33,962 nt of DNA, taken from JACIWG01 sp049969935 (GTDB lineage: Archaea; Thermoproteota; Nitrososphaeria; JACIWG01). The notes under the pieces were generated by a model. That model saw only the letters and a program-made list of their open reading frames with translations, was not told the origin of the DNA and ran no database searches. Below, one piece after another: positions 23,846 to 30,996 of the stretch (within the stretch, counting starts at the first letter, position 1; each line of letters begins with the position of its first letter). Both the position numbers and the translations under genes were made by a program. The DNA lies in NCBI GenBank assembly GCA_049969935.1, contig JBMFNX010000019.1, positions 1 to 33,962 on the forward strand, read 5' to 3'.

Positions 23846-25221
23846 GAAGGATTCCTGTTGCAATGAGTATTGCTGGAAGCGATTCAGGTGGAGGGGCTGG
23901 AATAGAGGCTGATTTAAAAACATTTGCAGCATTCAACGTTCACGGTACAGTAGCTATTACAGCAATTACGGCACAGAACACTATGGGAGTGTATGGGATA
24001 GGTGATGTTGACTTAGACTTGATAGGGAAGCAGATTGATTCTGTTGTGCAAGATATTGGTGTTGATGCAGCAAAAACTGGAATGCTACATCGTATAGAAG
24101 TTATTGAACTTGTTGCCAGAAAGGTGAAAGAATACGGTTTTCCACTTGTTGTAGACCCAGTTATGGTTGCTAAAAGTGGTGCTAGATTGTTAAAAAAGGA
24201 GGCGGAGGAGGCTTTAATAAAATATTTGATTCCAGTGGCAAAGGTTGTTACACCCAATGCAATGGAGGCTGAAGTCCTTTCGGGAACAAAGGTTTCTACA
24301 GTGGATGAAATGAAGGAGGCTGCTAGAAGGATTGCATCCCTAGGATGTGAGGCTGTAGTTGTTAAAGGAGGACATGCTGGTCCGAAAGAGAAGGCACTAG
24401 ATATACTCTACTATAAGGAAAGATTTTTTGAAGTAGAGGGTGAAAGATTTGACACTAAGACAACCCATGGTACAGGATGCGGCTTTTCTGCTGCAATAAC
24501 AGCATGTCTGGCGAAGGGATTAGATGTTGTAGAGGCTGTTATGAGGGCTAAAGAGTTCATAAGGTATGCGGTTGAGTTTGGAATAAATGTTGGAAGAGGA
24601 CATGGTCCAATAAATCCTATCGCAAAACTGTACATTGATTCAGAAAAGTTTAGGATAATAGAAAGGCTTTATAAATCAATTGATATTCTTGAAAAAAACA
24701 GTGAAGTTTCTAATCTTATCCCTGAGGTGCAGAGTAATATTGTTGAAAGTTTACCATACTATTATGCAAGGAATGTTCTGGACGTTGCAGGTGTGGCAGG
24801 TAGAATTGTAAGGTTAAAGGATAGGGTGAAGGCTGTTGGAAGACCAGAGTTCGGCGCCTCATCACATGTTGCAAGAATTGTTCTAACTGCTATGGAACAT
24901 GATCCACAATATAGGGCTTGCATGAACATAAAGTATTCGCCAAAGATTGTAGAAGTATGCAAGAAACTTGGGTTACAAATTTCATACTTTGAAAGGGAAA
25001 GGGAGCCTGAGGATGTTAAAAAGGTTGAGGGGGCGAGCCTTCCATGGGGGGTTAGAGAGGCAATATTGAGGGCGGGAAAGGTTCCTGACATAATATATGA
25101 TACTGGAGACGTGGGTAAGGAGCCTATGATAAGGGTCTTGGGCAGAGACTCTATTGAAGTGTCAGAGAAGGTTGTTCTAATAGCCAAGGAATATTCTAGG
25201 GTGGTTGAAGGTGAAAAGTAG
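23842..25221 (+). CDS. thiDN: bifunctional HMP/HMP-P kinase and archaeal thiamine-phosphate synthase (ThiD-ThiN)
   Basis: The N-terminal ThiD domain (about 1-260) phosphorylates HMP twice. It has the GSDSGGGAGIEADLKTF substrate-binding motif at about 12-28, PVMVAKSG, and the anion-hole TTHGTGCGFSAA near the end of the domain. The C-terminal ThiN domain (about 275-459) joins HMP-PP with thiazole phosphate, replacing ThiE in archaea. It contains FGASSHVARIVLTAMEHDP and the end motif RVLGRDSIEV. At 459 aa it matches known fusions. It overlaps cytX upstream (4 bases) and thiW downstream (17 bases), forming a salvage operon. Confidence 0.96.
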   Translation: MRRIPVAMSIAGSDSGGGAGIEADLKTFAAFNVHGTVAITAITAQNTMGVYGIGDVDLDLIGKQIDSVVQDIGVDAAKTGMLHRIEVIELVARKVKEYGFPLVVDPVMVAKSGARLLKKEAEEALIKYLIPVAKVVTPNAMEAEVLSGTKVSTVDEMKEAARRIASLGCEAVVVKGGHAGPKEKALDILYYKERFFEVEGERFDTKTTHGTGCGFSAAITACLAKGLDVVEAVMRAKEFIRYAVEFGINVGRGHGPINPIAKLYIDSEKFRIIERLYKSIDILEKNSEVSNLIPEVQSNIVESLPYYYARNVLDVAGVAGRIVRLKDRVKAVGRPEFGASSHVARIVLTAMEHDPQYRACMNIKYSPKIVEVCKKLGLQISYFEREREPEDVKKVEGASLPWGVREAILRAGKVPDIIYDTGDVGKEPMIRVLGRDSIEVSEKVVLIAKEYSRVVEGEK

Positions 25222-25741
25222 GAGAAAACTGGCTTTTGCCTCAGTATATTCTGCACTTGCGATAGTGATTTCACCCCTTTACTTCCCATGGGGTTTAACA
25301 AAAGCTTTCCCTGGACAGCATCTCGTGAACGTGCTCTCTGGGATAACGTTGGGGCCGCTTTGGGCAGCTTTCGTAGCTTTAATTGTTGGAACAATAAGAA
25401 TCATGTTGGGTACTGGATCGTTTTTCGCCTACCCGGGCGGTATACCCGGTGGAATTGTTGTTGGACTAGTTTACATGATACTTAAAAAGTTTTTAAGCAA
25501 AGAAAAGGCTATCCTTATTTCATCTCTAACAGAGCCTGTGGGAACCGTTCTTGTTGGCGGTACAATTTCATGGTTTATCCTAGATCCCTTTACTCGAAAG
25601 AGCATGCAGGTTGTATTTACCAGCATACTAGCGCTATATTATGGGTGGTTAATTAGCTCTATAAGCGGATGTGTTCTTGGAGCAATCATAGTTTTAGCCT
25701 TAAACAGAATAGGAGTTTTAAAGCTTGTTTTCGGAGAATAG
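25205..25741 (+). CDS. thiW: ThiW, substrate-binding S component of an ECF transporter (thiazole precursor)
   Basis: Membrane S component that binds the thiazole moiety and uses a shared ECF energizing module, whose genes are not in this window. The 178-aa protein has five or six helices. Characteristic ThiW features are KAFPGQHLVNVLSGITLGPLWA near the N-terminus, the GTGSFFAYPGGIPGG loop, and LTEPVGTVLVGG. TTG at 25205 and GTG at 25211 are both in frame; the latter is better spaced from a GGTGG run. It overlaps thiDN by 17 bases, so the operon imports both halves of thiamine and joins them. Confidence 0.92.
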   Translation: MKVKSRRKLAFASVYSALAIVISPLYFPWGLTKAFPGQHLVNVLSGITLGPLWAAFVALIVGTIRIMLGTGSFFAYPGGIPGGIVVGLVYMILKKFLSKEKAILISSLTEPVGTVLVGGTISWFILDPFTRKSMQVVFTSILALYYGWLISSISGCVLGAIIVLALNRIGVLKLVFGE

Positions 25742-25748
25742 AGAGTAA

Positions 25749-26306
25749 ATGGTGCACCCTAACATAGGGGTTGACGAGATCCTAAATAGGAAGACCCTTA
25801 TTATTGGAGAAGTTGGTAGAGGAAAAACTAGATTAACTGCAAGAATATTGGATGAACTTGTCTCAAGAGGGTTTGCAAAGAATATAACTGTAATAGATTT
25901 AGCTCCTTCTATCGGAAACATTGGATTAAGACTATCAGCATACACTAGAGCAGTCGAAAACGTTAGATATTTTTGCAGTGAAAAAATAAGGGGGCCAAGG
26001 CTTGAGGGGAAGAATGCTAAAGAAGTGCTTGATATAGCTGAATCGAATAGGAAAGTTGTTGAAAAATACTTTAAATCGTTTCTAGAGAAACCTACAGAAA
26101 TCCTCATAGTAAACGATATAACAATATATTTTCATGCAGGTGAAATTGAAAAAGTTTTTGAGATAATGAAGACTTCTAAAACGTTTATAGCAAACGCATA
26201 CTATGGAAACACCTTATCTGATGACAAGGGTTCAGGTTTAAGCGCTAGAGAAAGAGAATTGGTTCAAATTTTATCAAGAAAATGTGATAGGATAATAATG
26301 TTGTAA
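25749..26306 (+). CDS. P-loop NTPase of unknown function at the end of the thiamine operon
   Basis: 185-aa protein with a clear Walker A GEVGRGKT at residues 20-27 and a plausible Walker B strand EILIVNDIT at about 117-125. The segment after Walker A (VIDLAPSIGNIGLRL) resembles the loop of dimeric SIMIBI or AAA-type small ATPases. It lacks an ABC signature, so it is not the ECF ATPase. The Walker B aspartate is preceded by asparagine and the usual catalytic glutamate is absent, so hydrolysis may be slow. It starts 7 bases after thiW and so is probably co-transcribed; a thiamine-related job is suggested by position only. Confidence 0.75.
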   Translation: MVHPNIGVDEILNRKTLIIGEVGRGKTRLTARILDELVSRGFAKNITVIDLAPSIGNIGLRLSAYTRAVENVRYFCSEKIRGPRLEGKNAKEVLDIAESNRKVVEKYFKSFLEKPTEILIVNDITIYFHAGEIEKVFEIMKTSKTFIANAYYGNTLSDDKGSGLSARERELVQILSRKCDRIIML

Positions 26307-26461
26307 AATAGTCTCCATCATGACTTCCCCCTTCGTATATACTTCTGGTAACAAAAATGTTGGATAATTATAGTATAAATGAGAGGACACTGCTTCAGAA
26401 AACCGCATGCATGTTGAACCCTTTAAAAAAGTTTATCGCAAACATTAGAATGTGGGGAAAA

Positions 26462-27046
26462 TTAAAGTGTTTTCCAAAGATTTTCTGTTACACCCCTTAC
26501 CTCCAGCCTACTCCCAAGCTTTTCCACAATCGGTTTAAGGTCCTCCCATTCTTTTTCATCTAAGGGGGTGGCTTCAGTCTTGTCCACAATTGCTTTAACA
26601 AGCTTTATCGTGTTAGATGCCCCAACCTCACTTTTCGGTACAATCAGCCAAATGTCATAAAATAGAGTTGGCTTAAACGCCCTAGGAATTTCAGCAAGAA
26701 ACTCCAATATTATAGCATCATCGGTTTCGGCTCCAGAGCGGTAAAAAACCTTCTTTAATGTGGCCATGAAAAGGCCTGTTGGAAGAAAAAATGCTAATGC
26801 CAAGCCTTTAAGAAGCTGGCCTGTGGAAACAGTGATAGCCTTTGATTCGCCAAGCCTTTCAAGAGCCAGTTTAGCTTCATCACGATCAAGCTCCCTGAAG
26901 CTTACATTCAACTTTTTCAGAATCTCTAATAGAGGTTTTCTTACAAGAAATCCTAGACTAAAAGCTTTAGAAGCTCTGTCAACAAACCTTTTACTAACAT
27001 ATAGAACAAATGGTTCTATAGAGCTCATAATACGAGATATATTCAT
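26462..27046 (-). CDS. conserved-looking hypothetical protein
   Basis: 194-aa product that I do not recognise. The N-terminal half is basic and helical (SKRFVDRASKAFSLGFLVRK). A short hydrophobic stretch (QLLKGLALAFFLPTGLFMATL, about 77-97) could be one membrane helix or a buried hairpin, and an acidic C-terminal region follows (KEWEDLKPIVEKLGSRLEV). No nucleotide-binding or metal motifs are visible. The frame opens at the ATG at 27046, but a CTTTTTATAG box near 27055 would start the message at about 27028, favouring the ATG at 27025 (187 aa). Codon use looks like its neighbours. Confidence 0.65.
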   Translation of the reverse strand: MNISRIMSSIEPFVLYVSKRFVDRASKAFSLGFLVRKPLLEILKKLNVSFRELDRDEAKLALERLGESKAITVSTGQLLKGLALAFFLPTGLFMATLKKVFYRSGAETDDAIILEFLAEIPRAFKPTLFYDIWLIVPKSEVGASNTIKLVKAIVDKTEATPLDEKEWEDLKPIVEKLGSRLEVRGVTENLWKTL

Positions 27047-27131
27047 ATGCTATAAAAAGTTTATTTTTAATGGCTGTGACAGAAAAGCCCGTCTCATGGT
27101 TTAAGGGGATCGTTTGACCAACCGTCAGTTA

Positions 27132-27353
27132 CATATATGAGCACCATAAATGTGGGGGGGTGATGTATGCCAAAGAGGGGATTGGGAGAGAGATAGATAT
27201 GTTCTTGAGCGGGGCAAAGGAAGATCTTATGAAACCTTGAACACCCTTGGCATAAGAGAGTGTGAAGGCAATCCCGTGATCTAAGATTGGTCTTATAATT
27301 CTTTTGAAGATGAGGTTGAAGATTGGCTATGGAAGTATACTATCATACCTTAG
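27132..27353 (+). pseudogene. broken gene remnant of unknown family
   Basis: Protein-like sequence can be read across a frameshift and a stop. Frame one includes GGVMYAKEGIGREIDMFLS and continues to GAKEDLMK before a TGA at 27238. Shifting by one base at about 27231 continues as TLNTLGIRECEGNPVI, hits TAA at 27282, and in the same frame goes on through DWSYNSFEDEVEDWLWKYT to a TAG at 27351. The composition (charged, balanced, no low complexity) and reading continuity argue for a decayed gene, not chance. A run of seven G (27154-27160) sits near its start. It ends exactly where the tnpB remnant begins. I cannot name the family. Confidence 0.55.
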
Positions 27354-27612
27354 AACGTTTGACATTCTCCACGAGTGAAGTCGGGAGATTCTTGCACACA
27401 ACCACCTCAACACTTAGGAGCGTGTCCGTTTCAGCGTTCACCCCCTCACTGTTCAGCGGCTGCCTGCAAAGGGGTGTGCCACCACCCAGTTAACGGCTTC
27501 CACAGGACTCAAGCCTTGAGCAAGCCCTATATGCTGGAGCCTCCCTCACCCAATTCAGTCCGGAGCCTTATTCCAGCATTTGGACATCCGGACCACATGC
27601 GAGCGACATGCC
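27350..27612 (-). mobile_element. 5'-truncated tnpB 3' end (IS200/IS605-type remnant), GC-rich and structured
   Basis: This stretch is far richer in G+C than everything around it. On the minus strand it reads, in shifting frames, like a TnpB C-terminus: GHVARMWSGCPNAGIRL (zinc-ribbon-like half), then NAETDTLLSV, then QESPDFTRGE ending at TAA 27352-27350. The last two match, in order, TETEPLLIHK and SEKPTPFRRG of the tnpB at the right edge of the window. Stops and frame changes show it cannot make protein. The right end has a hairpin (27366-27370 with 27384-27388, inner CGA/TCG) and a TCAA (27362-27359), the right cleavage tetranucleotide in several IS605-group elements. Further stems lie at 27558-27564/27587-27593 (GTCCGGA/TCCGGAC) and CTCAA/TTGAG. 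It may survive as an omegaRNA. Confidence 0.6.
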
Positions 27613-27653
27613 CAAAACTTTTATTATCAAAATTACATTTAAACCTTTTTTTA

Positions 27654-27697
27654 TCGGCGACTTATTCCAGAACTAAAGTTCTAGGCTTTCTCGCCGA
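27654..27697. other. long stem-loop between the tnpB remnant and the MobA-like gene
   Basis: TCGGCGA (27654-27660) pairs with TCGCCGA (27691-27697), and inside it CCAGAACT (27667-27674) pairs with AGTTCT-A-GG (27677-27685) around an AA turn, leaving a small internal loop. The 44-base structure is preceded by a T-run on the plus strand. It is not in a convincing reading frame and is not the terminator of either neighbour. It could be a small RNA, part of the adjacent element scar, or a protein-binding site. Confidence 0.45.
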
Positions 27698-27712
27698 ATC
27701 ATTTGTAAGGGT

Positions 27713-27787
27713 ATGTTGAAGCCTCCTGAGCTGGATAGAGTGCTGAGCAAAGAGAAGATAATGGGTGCGCAAAATGTTATTCTTTAA
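27713..27787 (+). CDS. possible 24-aa ORF or gene fragment
   Basis: ATG at 27713 opens a charged, protein-like 24-codon frame (starting MLKPPELDRVLSKEK) that ends 11 bases inside the convergent MobA-like gene. The frame is open for another 15 codons upstream, through the right arm of the 27654-27697 hairpin. It may be a small peptide, or one more fragment of the decayed sequence in this scar. Confidence 0.2.
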   Translation: MLKPPELDRVLSKEKIMGAQNVIL

Positions 27788-28397
27788 TTATTTTTGCAAT
27801 TCTTTCACGGTCATCTAAACTTCTAACCCTGATAAAGGAGTGAAGTTCAGGGTCAAGGGGTTTAAGATCAACTTCTATGGGAATAAAAGATACATTTTGT
27901 AGTATATTAGGTATCTGATCAAATTTTAGACAACCTTCTTCAGTTGATAAAAATTTTTTTAGAACTTCAGTCCTGTAGGCTGCAAGAAGGGTATCAAATT
28001 GGCCGTTAGCCCACTTTGGTATTATACAGTCAAAATTTTTTATTCCATAGCCTATGGTGAAGAGTATGTTTGGTTTTATGAGAGGCCTGTCACCACTTAC
28101 AATTAAAATTATTGGTGAACTTATGCTGTCAAGAGAAGATTTTATCATTTCAGGAACGGACGTGGATTTTACAATTATTACTCTTGCGCCAACATTATTA
28201 ATTCTTTCAATAAGTTCGAGAGGGGGTTCATTTGATGTTACAACAAATATTTTATCAAACACAGTCCATATTGAATCAAGCATGTATTCTAGGACTGATG
28301 ATTCAGTACTTGAAAAATAGAACCTGTTAGGTAGTTGGAGATATGTGAATTCGTTTGCTAGCAGTAGGCATGTGACATCTTGAATACTTTGGCTCAA
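27777..28397 (-). CDS. MobA-like nucleotidyltransferase-fold protein lacking the glycine-rich loop
   Basis: The 206-aa protein resembles GTP:molybdopterin guanylyltransferase/MobA-like NTP transferases in outline. There is a first strand VTCLLLANE, VFDKIFVVTSNEPP (strand 2), VSGDRPLIKPN at about 100-110 (the metal-binding D of the family is in this motif), and PKWANGQFDTLLAAYRTEVL (the usual NGxxxPLxAxY segment). The essential first motif GGxSxRMGxxK is missing, replaced by a stretch without glycine or lysine. Activity is therefore doubtful. Start is TTG at 28397. It is the last gene of the cofE-trxB-alaX operon strand, 45 bases after the SAM-hydrolase-family gene. Confidence 0.65.
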   Translation of the reverse strand: MSQSIQDVTCLLLANEFTYLQLPNRFYFSSTESSVLEYMLDSIWTVFDKIFVVTSNEPPLELIERINNVGARVIIVKSTSVPEMIKSSLDSISSPIILIVSGDRPLIKPNILFTIGYGIKNFDCIIPKWANGQFDTLLAAYRTEVLKKFLSTEEGCLKFDQIPNILQNVSFIPIEVDLKPLDPELHSFIRVRSLDDRERIAKIIKE

Positions 28398-28442
28398 GCT
28401 ATATCTGCAAGTAGGGAATACACAATTTGATATTAAGCTTTT

Positions 28443-29258
28443 CTATTCCTGAAACCTTATCCTAATAGTGTCACCTTCTTTAAGAGAAAAATACTTTGAC
28501 GCGTCACCCTTGTTTATGGAAATTTCTAGCAGGCCAAAGCTGTCAAAAAGCGCCAACGGTGAACCCTCTTCAACCTCACAATAGTATTTAGCCAGCTTAA
28601 CCCTGTAAATGTTTCCATCTACTTCTAATGAGATTGTTGGAGGTTCAATAAAATGTTTCCTTTCCAGGAGACTTGTAAAATATTTTTCGTTCAAGTTTGT
28701 TATAATGTTTCCAAAGTCGTCAACATACATTACCTTGAGAACAAGATGCCCTTCCCTATCTAATCGTGGCTCTTCAATAGAAAGCCTTTTTATGGACTTG
28801 AGTGTAGGCCCAAAGTCTTCAATTGGAACACCCTTTGAAATGTGGGCTGCAACAGGTGCAAAAACATCTCTACCATGAAATGTTGAAGAAATTTTTTCTA
28901 GAAAATATCTTCTATTTTCCAGTAAAACAGCACATATAATCTTATCATCGGAGGCAGCAGGGTGCATGAGGCCATTATCGGGTCCAACGAAAAAATAGTT
29001 TTTTGTTCTAATGACTATAGGACTTCTTTTTGAACCAACCTCCGGGTCGACAACACATAAGAAAATCGAATCTTCTGGAAAGCATCTGAAAGAATATTTT
29101 AGCAGGAAGGCTGCTTGAAGTATATCATGGGGACGAATTCTATTAGTTAGGTCTACTATTACTGCTTCAGGATTCACTTTCAATATGGAGCCTTTCATTT
29201 CGCCAACGAACACGCTTCCCTCGCCAAAGTCTGTTAAAAGGACTATCGGGCGTCTCAT
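28443..29258 (-). CDS. S-adenosylmethionine hydrolase/hydroxide adenosyltransferase (DUF62 family)
   Basis: Family that splits SAM with water into adenosine and methionine, or makes 5'-halo-deoxyadenosine in halogenases. The 271-aa protein has the N-terminal LLTDFG motif, VVDPEVGSKR, the PDNGLMHPA loop and FHGRDVFAPVAA, which provide the Asp-Arg-His set of the hydrolases. The C-terminal beta-barrel includes YVDDFGNIITNL. These are the features of the hydroxide adenosyltransferase subgroup. Its adenosine product could feed the adenosine-specific kinase encoded at 19367-19852. It lies 19 bases downstream of alaX in the same direction. Confidence 0.92.
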   Translation of the reverse strand: MRRPIVLLTDFGEGSVFVGEMKGSILKVNPEAVIVDLTNRIRPHDILQAAFLLKYSFRCFPEDSIFLCVVDPEVGSKRSPIVIRTKNYFFVGPDNGLMHPAASDDKIICAVLLENRRYFLEKISSTFHGRDVFAPVAAHISKGVPIEDFGPTLKSIKRLSIEEPRLDREGHLVLKVMYVDDFGNIITNLNEKYFTSLLERKHFIEPPTISLEVDGNIYRVKLAKYYCEVEEGSPLALFDSFGLLEISINKGDASKYFSLKEGDTIRIRFQE

Positions 29259-29277
29259 GTTCGAATAAAATTCAAGT

Positions 29278-29997
29278 CTATTCTCTTAGCCTATAGTATA
29301 TTCTTTTTCGACCTTTACCCTTATTTTCAACCTTCTCTAACATGATTCCACCAATCTCTCTTGTATTTCTCACGTGAGGGCCGCCGTCAGCCTGCACATC
29401 AACTCCTGGAATTTCGACTATCCTTAGAATTTTGATGTTTGGTGGAGCACGTTGAGCCAACTTGATTACACCAGGAATCTTCAGCGCCTCATCTCTATCT
29501 AGAAAATATATTTTAACATCTATACACTTTTGAATAACCTTGTTCACTTCTTCCACGGCATCCTCGAATACTGTCTTATCAGAAGTTTGTAGACTAAAAT
29601 CGTCTTTAGCGTGCTCAGCATCTATGTGTCCACCTGTAACAAGAGCACCGTACTTGTTAAACATTATAGAAGAAAGTATATGTGCTGCCGTGTGAAGTTT
29701 CATAATCTTGTATCTTTTGCTCCAATCAATTGAGCCGACAACAGTGTCGCCTACCCTAAAATTTGGTGTCACGTCAAGATCGTGCCAAACCACTTCTTCA
29801 GATTCTAGTGAGGCATGTAAGACACTATATTCTTGTGGACCGAATCTTATTATGCCTCTGTCAGAGTCAAGTCCACCAGAAAGGGGATGGAAGGCTGTCC
29901 TATCAAGCATTACACGGTTTCCTCTAACGTCTACAACCTTTGCATCAAATTCTTTCAAATAACTGTCCTTTTGATAAAGTAGTTCAGTCAACATCAT
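29278..29997 (-). CDS. alaX: free-standing alanyl-tRNA editing protein AlaX
   Basis: Trans-editing enzyme that deacylates Ser-tRNA(Ala) or Gly-tRNA(Ala). The 239-aa protein has an N-terminal beta-barrel region with TAFHPLSGG (the usual FYPxxGGQ region) and the editing core with zinc-binding HTAAH. The second metal motif is ADGGPHVRNTREIGG where AlaRS and most AlaX have CGGTHVxxTxEIG. The cysteine is thus replaced and the threonine changed to proline; replacement of that cysteine occurs in some archaeal AlaX, but it should alter metal binding. Lacks the C-Ala domain, so it is the medium (AlaX-M) size. ATGATG start with AGGTAAG upstream, 27 bases after trxB. Confidence 0.92.
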   Translation of the reverse strand: MMLTELLYQKDSYLKEFDAKVVDVRGNRVMLDRTAFHPLSGGLDSDRGIIRFGPQEYSVLHASLESEEVVWHDLDVTPNFRVGDTVVGSIDWSKRYKIMKLHTAAHILSSIMFNKYGALVTGGHIDAEHAKDDFSLQTSDKTVFEDAVEEVNKVIQKCIDVKIYFLDRDEALKIPGVIKLAQRAPPNIKILRIVEIPGVDVQADGGPHVRNTREIGGIMLEKVENKGKGRKRIYYRLRE

Positions 29998-30024
29998 CCA
30001 CTTACCTGCATCAAAAATTTAAAC

Positions 30025-30996
30025 TTATTCGGGAAACATTTTCGAAATATATTCGTCTGCTGCTATAGCAGCTTTAGCGCCATCGCCAACACAGACTGAA
30101 ATTTGACCCCAAGCCCTTTCTTTAAACTGTACCACACAGTCTCCTGCGGCAAAAATTCCTGGAATAGAGGTCATCATGTTTCCATCGACAACTATAAAGC
30201 CTTCATCATTTTTTGCACCCTCAAATATTTCTGTTGATGGAGAGAAGCCAACATATATGAATAGTCCGTCAACTGGTAAAGTGTACTCTCTATTATTTTT
30301 AAGGTCCTTTAAACTCAAGCTTTCCACAAAATTTGAGCCATTAACTGATGTAACAACCGTTGACCATAGAATTTCAATATTTTCGGTTGCGAAAGCCTTC
30401 TTCTGTATCTCCTTTTCAGCCCTAAAACTATTTCTCCTATGGATGATGTAAACTTTTTTAGCCAAGTTTGAGAGGTAAACAGCTTCTTTGACAGCAGAGT
30501 CGCCTCCTCCAACTACTGCAACAACCTTGTTTTTGAAAAAGTATCCATCACATAAGGCGCAATATGATACACCCCGCCCATAAAATTCTCTTTCTCCCGG
30601 AACATTTAATTGCTTCGGCTTTGTACCAGTCGCTATAATGACAGCTTTACCAATATATTCGCCTTCAACAGTATTAACAATCTTTCTCTCACCTTTATCA
30701 ACAATTTTTGTAACTTCTTCAATCCTTATTGGAACATTATATTCTCTCACCTGCTCCTCTAGCCTTTTAGCAAGCTCAGGACCACTTATTCTCTTAAATC
30801 CAGGATAGTTTTCTATAACATCTATTAGAGAAAGTTGGCCTCCGATAGAAAACTTCTCTAAAACTATGCAGCTTCTCCCACTTCTTCCAGCATAAAGGGC
30901 TGAAGTTAATCCAGCTGGACCAGAGCCGACAACAACAATATCATATTCTCTATTCTGCAAAAAATTCACCATATTTGATATTAGGGATAACTTCAT
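30025..30996 (-). CDS. trxB: thioredoxin-disulfide reductase
   Basis: FAD- and NAD(P)H-dependent flavoprotein that reduces thioredoxin-like proteins. The 323-aa sequence has the FAD motif VGSGPAG (23-29), the redox pair CALC (C146, C149), the nucleotide motif VGGGDSA (162-168), the basic HRRNSFRAEK that usually prefers NADPH, and the final FAD motif FAAGDC. ATG at 30996 overlaps the upstream regulator's stop by 4 bases (ATGA), so the pair is translationally coupled; an ATG at 30972 would start nearer the family N-terminus. Its partner thioredoxin is not in this window. Confidence 0.95.
   Translation of the reverse strand: MKLSLISNMVNFLQNREYDIVVVGSGPAGLTSALYAGRSGRSCIVLEKFSIGGQLSLIDVIENYPGFKRISGPELAKRLEEQVREYNVPIRIEEVTKIVDKGERKIVNTVEGEYIGKAVIIATGTKPKQLNVPGEREFYGRGVSYCALCDGYFFKNKVVAVVGGGDSAVKEAVYLSNLAKKVYIIHRRNSFRAEKEIQKKAFATENIEILWSTVVTSVNGSNFVESLSLKDLKNNREYTLPVDGLFIYVGFSPSTEIFEGAKNDEGFIVVDGNMMTSIPGIFAAGDCVVQFKERAWGQISVCVGDGAKAAIAADEYISKMFPE

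Noticed and set aside
26357..26563. 68-codon plus-strand frame before the convergent hypothetical gene
   Set aside because: Half of it is antisense to the 26462-27046 gene, and the rest shows no ribosome site or domain features.
27350..27612. GC-rich block as SRP RNA or RNase P RNA
   Set aside because: Neither the SRP helix 8 core (GGAAG..AGCAGCC) nor the RNase P conserved cores are present on either strand, while tnpB tail motifs are.
27375..27719. Plus-strand open frame of 114 codons in the GC-rich region
   Set aside because: It is antisense to the tnpB remnant, Pro/Cys/Ser/His-rich as expected of such a shadow, and runs through the 27654-27697 hairpin.
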